Program-made: the position numbers and the translations under genes | Shown here: positions 6,083 through 10,379 of the stretch, piece after piece | Layout of the letters: each line of letters begins with the position of its first letter | How positions within the stretch are numbered: position 1 is the first letter of the stretch | The notes under the pieces: generated by a model | The model's input: the letters and a program-made list of their open reading frames with translations, nothing else | Databases searched by the model: none | Told to the model about the DNA's origin: nothing | Assembly (NCBI RefSeq): GCF_000160855.1 | Contig: NZ_GG700753.1 | Coordinates: forward strand, 86,732-97,110 | Direction: 5' to 3' | Origin: Lactobacillus helveticus DSM 20075 = CGMCC 1.1877 | Lineage (GTDB): Bacteria > Bacillota > Bacilli > Lactobacillales > Lactobacillaceae | Length of the DNA stretch: 10,379 bases

Positions 6083-9000
6083 TTATTTGAAGTCTACATT
6101 TAAGATATCTGTATGTTGAAGTTCTTGTTTAATATTCTTTCTTAATTCAGCTAAATATTTATCAAGATCTTCTTCATTCGTGATCTTCCATGAATCTTCA
6201 TGAACTAGTTCGGTAATATCTTTAGATTTATTACTCTTAACTCTAATAATAGGTTTAGTTTTATTAGATACGGGAGCTACAGAAACAGGTTCTTTCTTGT
6301 CATTTTCTTCTGCTGCAGTTTTCTTTTCTCGAAGTTCTTGCTCTTTTCTAGCCTGTTCAGCTAATTCTGAACTAACTCGAGCAATATTTTCCTTCTGCTC
6401 ATTAGTTTGACCATCAATATTGTTTTTTAGTCCAACCAATGATACATAAGCATCTTCACTAGCGCTATTGCTGTATTCCTTAGCTTTTTGCAATAAAGTA
6501 TTGAAGACATTTTCCGCCATATCATTTAATTCGCGGTCTTTATCTTCCGGAAAATCTGATTCCGCAATTCTCTTCTTTATTACATCAAGACTTATTTGAA
6601 TTTGTGCCTCAATCTTATCGTAAGCCTCTTGAATAATATCATTGTATTTATCCGCAAACTGAGTGTTTAACTCTTTAAGCTTAGGAATTGTATTGTTGAA
6701 GTTATCATTTTCTAGGCAACCTTTAATCTTTTGAGCTATTCCGATTAAGTCTTGGTCTTCAATCATACTCTTAGCGTAATTGTAGCGATCAAGATAGCGA
6801 TGTGCTTTATTCCAAATTGCTTGTTGGCTACTTGTTTGCTCTACATCCCCGTAAAACTCAAGAATAGCTTTATCTTCGAGTTCTTCATGCCAATCTTCAT
6901 AATCATCTAAATGATCTGAAATAATCTGGAAGACACGGTCACTATCTTTAACGTTAACAATAGCATTTAGGTCATGAACACCTTCAGCTAATAATTTATG
7001 ACCAGGATAAGGCGTATCAAAATTATACTTTTTACGCATTAATGCATTTAAACAATCGACAAAACGTTTTGTTTTGTTTTTAATATCGTCTGCCATTTGC
7101 TCAGAAGTAGTATTTTCATCTACTGTTAAACGCATATCAAGGATATCATTGACAAAGTCTTTTGCATCCCTCTTTTGACGCATCGATATTTCTTTAACTG
7201 GCTTAATTGTCAACTTAGCGATATTATTCTTGCCGATTAAGTAACGTTGCGTTCCTTTGGGATCCTCTTGAGCACTAGTCAATGAAATCTGTTCATTGTT
7301 AAAATAGAACTTAACTTTACCGTTAACAAATGCTTTAGCTACCATCCAAGCAATATCAGTTGGTTTATAACCATAAGGGATTTCACCAAAACGTTTAATC
7401 ACATTAGCCAATGAAACATTATTCATGTTGCTAGCTTGGACGCTGATATAATTGATGATTTCTTTAATTGCCTGTTCATCATCACTGAACAAGTCATTTT
7501 TATTTTTACCCTTTAGGGTATCAAGGATATCTTGATCCGTCTTAACCGCAGTCAAATAATGTAAATTACGATAATTACTATCAATTATTTCCTTCTTGGC
7601 TTGCTCTAATCGACTTTCAAAATTACTACCCTTAGGTAAAACATCATCCAAGACATAAATATCAGCATCAATCAGATCATCCTTGATCATCTTCTGAGTG
7701 GCTTCTTCTACCTGCTTAGATTCAGCCTTTCTATTAAAGGCAATTTCTTGCTTTTTATCATCTGATCGACTTTCCGGTTTTTGCAAGTAAGCATTAATCT
7801 TTTCAATATGACGATAGTTTTCAATATAACGATCATCGTCTTTAAGAACGATAATGATGTTCTTACCATCACTAGCCTTTTGTTGGAAGTCAATTTCTCT
7901 ATAATCATCAGCAATCAATGTAGAGATAATCTGAATATTGAGATTATTGCTTAAACGGTTTAACCCCATTTCATCAATATATTCATTGAACTCAAAGATA
8001 TATTGATTCTTCATATGAGGGTAAGTATATTTTGCGTCAATCAAATTAGATGTTAATAAATATGAACCAATCTTTTGAGCTACCTTACGATCATCAACCT
8101 CAATTGCATTAATTGCTTCATTAACTTCTCGTTCTGAATCAGTCAAGAATTGGTAAGTATCTAGCTTCTTTTGAATATAATTCTGTCTCATTAAGACATT
8201 TAAAGCATCCTTAACTTCTGCAGTTAAAGCTTGTCTATCCTGATCAACACTATCTAGCAGTAAAGTAACTATATTTTCTAAAGTTGAAGGATAATTATCA
8301 ACATAACGTACCATGAAGAGAACGGCTAATACTTGAATATTAAAACAATAGTCTTCATTATTTTTGTTAACATACCTATCGGTTTGAGCTCGATCAAATA
8401 CCACTTGGTGATCATGACTTAAGAACTCTTTCATCCCGATAAAGAATGCAGAAAATGGTACTAACCTACCTAATTCATCATTCTCATATCTCTTGGTAGC
8501 TTCCTGGAAAGTTCCCAGCATTGAACGTTCACCATCAGACATGTGACTACCATTTGCACCATGTTGACGAACTGCAGTTAAGACCTCTTTTAATAAACTA
8601 AATTGATAAGGAATAAATGGATAGTTTTCGACAAATTCTTGAGCATTATCAAATTTTTGACGCTTGATTGCATCACTGAAATTAATCTTATTATTAATGC
8701 TATATTGCTCTTTAGAGTATATATCTGCCAATTGATCACTTACTAGTGGCTTTTTAGTCAGTAATCTTTTACGAATAACTTCATCTGCGTTGGCAGAACT
8801 CATATTGATCAAAGTATTAAAACGACCTTGAATTTTAGAGAAATCTCGTTCATATTTAGAAAAGTTGCTGGCGACTTCATCCATTTGTTGCTGAGAAGTA
8901 ACTACTACCCACGCACGACCTTGACATTGGACACCCAGTTGCTCAACGATTGTCTGTAAGTTAAGCATTCTACTATTATTGTCACCAATAAACTGACCAA

Positions 9001-9808
9001 CTTCATCAGCTAGGAATACAAAATGAGCATCATTACCTTTTTTATCAAGATAATTTTTAACCAACTTAGCAAAAGCTGTTGCATCAATGCTAAATTTTTT
9101 AGTTAACAGAGTTTGAACATAATTATTTGCATCTGTTTCATCCAATGCACCACAATTTACTAAAGCAGTCTTAATCTTAGTTGACATTAATGCATAATTT
9201 TTTCTAAGTTCAACCCAGCTAGAATGATCCGTTGTAGCTAAATCTGCAAAAGCTTGCTTAAAGGCCTCATATTTACCAATGCTATCAAGCCAGCGTTCCA
9301 TATCTGCTACTACTGCAATTGGTGAATATCCTAATTGCTCGTTAAAGACTTTAAGAAAGACATCTAGAATTGAATTATCATTATTTGCAGCGTTCGAATC
9401 AGCCTTTGAATCAATATTGAATAAAGCAACTTCGGTCGGTACACTAGTAGCTTTATTAATGGCATCAGCTAAATGATCATCATCGAATTTACCATCTTGT
9501 AAGAAGTAATCAATTGCTTGACGTCCTTTTACCGTATCATTCTCTAATAAATAGGAAAGGATTTTTAAGAAGTGAGATTTACCTGATCCAAAGAAACCGC
9601 TAATCCATGCTCCCATTTCATCGGTAGGATTATTAATACTCTTATCATAAGCATCAAAAAAACGAGTAAAGTTACGTTTTAATTCATCAGTTACAACATA
9701 TTCTTCGAGTTCTTGTTGTTTAATATCATCACTATCTTGACCAATTTTAATGACGCCACGAATATCTCTATTTATATCTTTTGCAAAAATATCTTTTATT
9801 TGTATCAT
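6083..9808 (-). CDS. brxC: BREX ATPase BrxC
   Basis: The product has 1241 residues, about the usual length for BrxC, the large P-loop ATPase of BREX-1 that works in the cytoplasm with BrxB, PglX and PglZ. Walker A is GFFGSGKS at 71-78, in the setting AWISGFFGSGKSHFLKIL typical of the family. Walker B is FVFLADE at 263-269, followed closely by the segment RAWVVVTSQQQMDEV that carries the sensor region. The long middle and C-terminal parts are mostly helical. Residues about 1137-1173 are strongly charged and probably coiled coil, followed by a Pro/Val/Lys linker and a small C-terminal unit. ATG (9808-9806) lies six bases after AAAGG, which overlaps the brxB stop, so brxB and brxC are very likely co-transcribed and translationally coupled. 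A terminator hairpin begins four bases after the stop. No defects are seen. Ile codon use is mostly ATT, which serves here as the local reference. Confidence 0.97.
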   Translation of the reverse strand: MIQIKDIFAKDINRDIRGVIKIGQDSDDIKQQELEEYVVTDELKRNFTRFFDAYDKSINNPTDEMGAWISGFFGSGKSHFLKILSYLLENDTVKGRQAIDYFLQDGKFDDDHLADAINKATSVPTEVALFNIDSKADSNAANNDNSILDVFLKVFNEQLGYSPIAVVADMERWLDSIGKYEAFKQAFADLATTDHSSWVELRKNYALMSTKIKTALVNCGALDETDANNYVQTLLTKKFSIDATAFAKLVKNYLDKKGNDAHFVFLADEVGQFIGDNNSRMLNLQTIVEQLGVQCQGRAWVVVTSQQQMDEVASNFSKYERDFSKIQGRFNTLINMSSANADEVIRKRLLTKKPLVSDQLADIYSKEQYSINNKINFSDAIKRQKFDNAQEFVENYPFIPYQFSLLKEVLTAVRQHGANGSHMSDGERSMLGTFQEATKRYENDELGRLVPFSAFFIGMKEFLSHDHQVVFDRAQTDRYVNKNNEDYCFNIQVLAVLFMVRYVDNYPSTLENIVTLLLDSVDQDRQALTAEVKDALNVLMRQNYIQKKLDTYQFLTDSEREVNEAINAIEVDDRKVAQKIGSYLLTSNLIDAKYTYPHMKNQYIFEFNEYIDEMGLNRLSNNLNIQIISTLIADDYREIDFQQKASDGKNIIIVLKDDDRYIENYRHIEKINAYLQKPESRSDDKKQEIAFNRKAESKQVEEATQKMIKDDLIDADIYVLDDVLPKGSNFESRLEQAKKEIIDSNYRNLHYLTAVKTDQDILDTLKGKNKNDLFSDDEQAIKEIINYISVQASNMNNVSLANVIKRFGEIPYGYKPTDIAWMVAKAFVNGKVKFYFNNEQISLTSAQEDPKGTQRYLIGKNNIAKLTIKPVKEISMRQKRDAKDFVNDILDMRLTVDENTTSEQMADDIKNKTKRFVDCLNALMRKKYNFDTPYPGHKLLAEGVHDLNAIVNVKDSDRVFQIISDHLDDYEDWHEELEDKAILEFYGDVEQTSSQQAIWNKAHRYLDRYNYAKSMIEDQDLIGIAQKIKGCLENDNFNNTIPKLKELNTQFADKYNDIIQEAYDKIEAQIQISLDVIKKRIAESDFPEDKDRELNDMAENVFNTLLQKAKEYSNSASEDAYVSLVGLKNNIDGQTNEQKENIARVSSELAEQARKEQELREKKTAAEENDKKEPVSVAPVSNKTKPIIRVKSNKSKDITELVHEDSWKITNEEDLDKYLAELRKNIKQELQHTDILNVDFK

Positions 9809-9817
9809 AATATGCCT

Positions 9818-10379
9818 TTAATCTATTCTGAATGCTCTATAGTAATTCTGATCTTTAATTTCACCAAATGCACGCAAGCTCATTTCATCGTAGTTTCCAG
9901 GATAGAACATAACAACTGGATTATTATCTAATACTTGATGCATAGTGTTTAAAATTTTATGAGCGCGAATAATTGGATAGACTTTGCCTAGTCCAGTCAG
10001 AAATACAATACATTGTCCATCCCTTTCTGGAATTCTTTCTTTAATATATCCAACAATCAAATTATTATTTTCACTCATTTCAAGAATGTTGTTTATCTGT
10101 TCGATTAAAACATCGAATCCTTGATTTTTCTCAATATCCTCTAAAATCGGAATAGGATCAGATCCAGTATATTTTTCTTGATCCTTGAGCAAATGCATCA
10201 TAATGTCATAAATATCAAATACTTTTATATTAACTCTTGCTGCACGGGGGCTTTCTTGAATTTTATCAATCTGCTTCCGCATATAAAGTTCCTGATCTGC
10301 TGGATAATCAAAAACATAATAGCCTACTTCATTTGATAAACCTTCGTTATGTCGAAACTTAGAATCGTCCATTTTTTCT
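9818..10379 (-). CDS. brxB: BREX protein BrxB (DUF1788 family), 5' end probably outside the window
   Basis: BrxB is a small core BREX-1 protein without enzymatic motifs, thought to help assemble the complex. Counting from the ATG at 10372, family features include NEVGYYVFDYPADQELYMRK at 14-33, CIVFLTGLGKVYPIIRAHKI at 121-140, and the closing run FYPGNYDEMSLRAFG and NYYRAFRID, all characteristic of DUF1788. The ATG is doubtful as the start. The frame stays open to the window edge (codons for Glu-Lys precede it), the seven bases in front hold no ribosome site, and BrxB proteins usually carry some tens of residues before the GNEVGYY-like motif. I therefore treat the gene as 5'-partial. The stop TAA (9820-9818) overlaps the ribosome site of brxC, nine bases separating the two genes. 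brxA would be expected just upstream. Confidence 0.93.
   Translation of the reverse strand, partial: EKMDDSKFRHNEGLSNEVGYYVFDYPADQELYMRKQIDKIQESPRAARVNIKVFDIYDIMMHLLKDQEKYTGSDPIPILEDIEKNQGFDVLIEQINNILEMSENNNLIVGYIKERIPERDGQCIVFLTGLGKVYPIIRAHKILNTMHQVLDNNPVVMFYPGNYDEMSLRAFGEIKDQNYYRAFRID

Noticed and set aside
7708..7914. Minus-strand open frame of 68 codons inside brxC
   Set aside because: It is an out-of-frame reading of brxC with low-complexity composition; brxC is intact across it.
9279..9476. Plus-strand open frame of 65 codons
   Set aside because: It is antisense to the ATPase-coding part of brxC, without support of its own.
9713..9931. Plus-strand open frame of 72 codons crossing the brxB-brxC junction
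   Set aside because: It is antisense to two clearly real, coupled genes and looks like a chance frame.
10370..10372. ATG as the true start of brxB
   Set aside because: The frame is open upstream to the window edge, no ribosome site precedes it, and the family normally has a longer N-terminus before the NEVGYY motif.
1..10379. CRISPR arrays, tRNA or rRNA genes, insertion sequence ends
   Set aside because: No spaced direct repeats, no cloverleaf-like sequence and no transposase or terminal inverted repeats were seen on reading both strands; nearly all bases are accounted for by four genes.

Overview
The window carries the middle of a BREX (bacteriophage exclusion) type 1 defence locus, read entirely on the minus strand, with an unusual accessory gene placed directly behind the methyltransferase. 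Low GC, strong AGGAG-type ribosome binding sites, TATAAT promoters and compact spacing point to a low-GC Firmicute. A lactobacillus-type genome is my best guess, but it is inferred from style and not from a marker gene.

In order of transcription (from the high coordinates down): brxB (5' end cut by the window edge or just outside it), brxC 10 bases later with its Shine-Dalgarno overlapping the brxB stop, then a stem-loop terminator and a new extended -10 promoter, then full-length pglX. Behind pglX lies a short junction holding a strong but orphaned ribosome binding site, a 15-codon ORF, a second terminator and a second extended -10 promoter. That promoter leads into a large TTG-started gene that runs off the window at position 1 (815 codons visible). 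This last gene is a STAND-type signal-transduction ATPase. It has an N-terminal domain resembling PD-(D/E)XK nucleases, a P-loop NTPase with clear Walker A and Walker B motifs, a probable winged helix, and a long helical C-terminal part. brxA, pglZ and brxL, the other usual BREX-1 genes, are not in the window and would be expected beyond its two ends.

Function: BrxB, BrxC and PglX are core parts of the BREX-1 machine, in which PglX adds an N6-methyl group to adenine in a short host site and the complex blocks replication of phage DNA lacking the mark. The STAND gene sits in the position between pglX and the expected pglZ, where BREX loci often carry extra defence genes. It may add a second, sensor-triggered layer of immunity.

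Two composition signals stand out. The STAND gene is markedly more AT-rich than brxC and uses the ATA isoleucine codon heavily. Inside pglX, a block between about codons 622-639 and 850-912, matching the target-recognition region, also switches abruptly to ATA codons while both flanks use none in the stretches counted. Both look like recently exchanged or imported DNA. There is no gene-free stretch longer than 300 bases, and I see no RNA genes, CRISPR arrays or insertion sequences.
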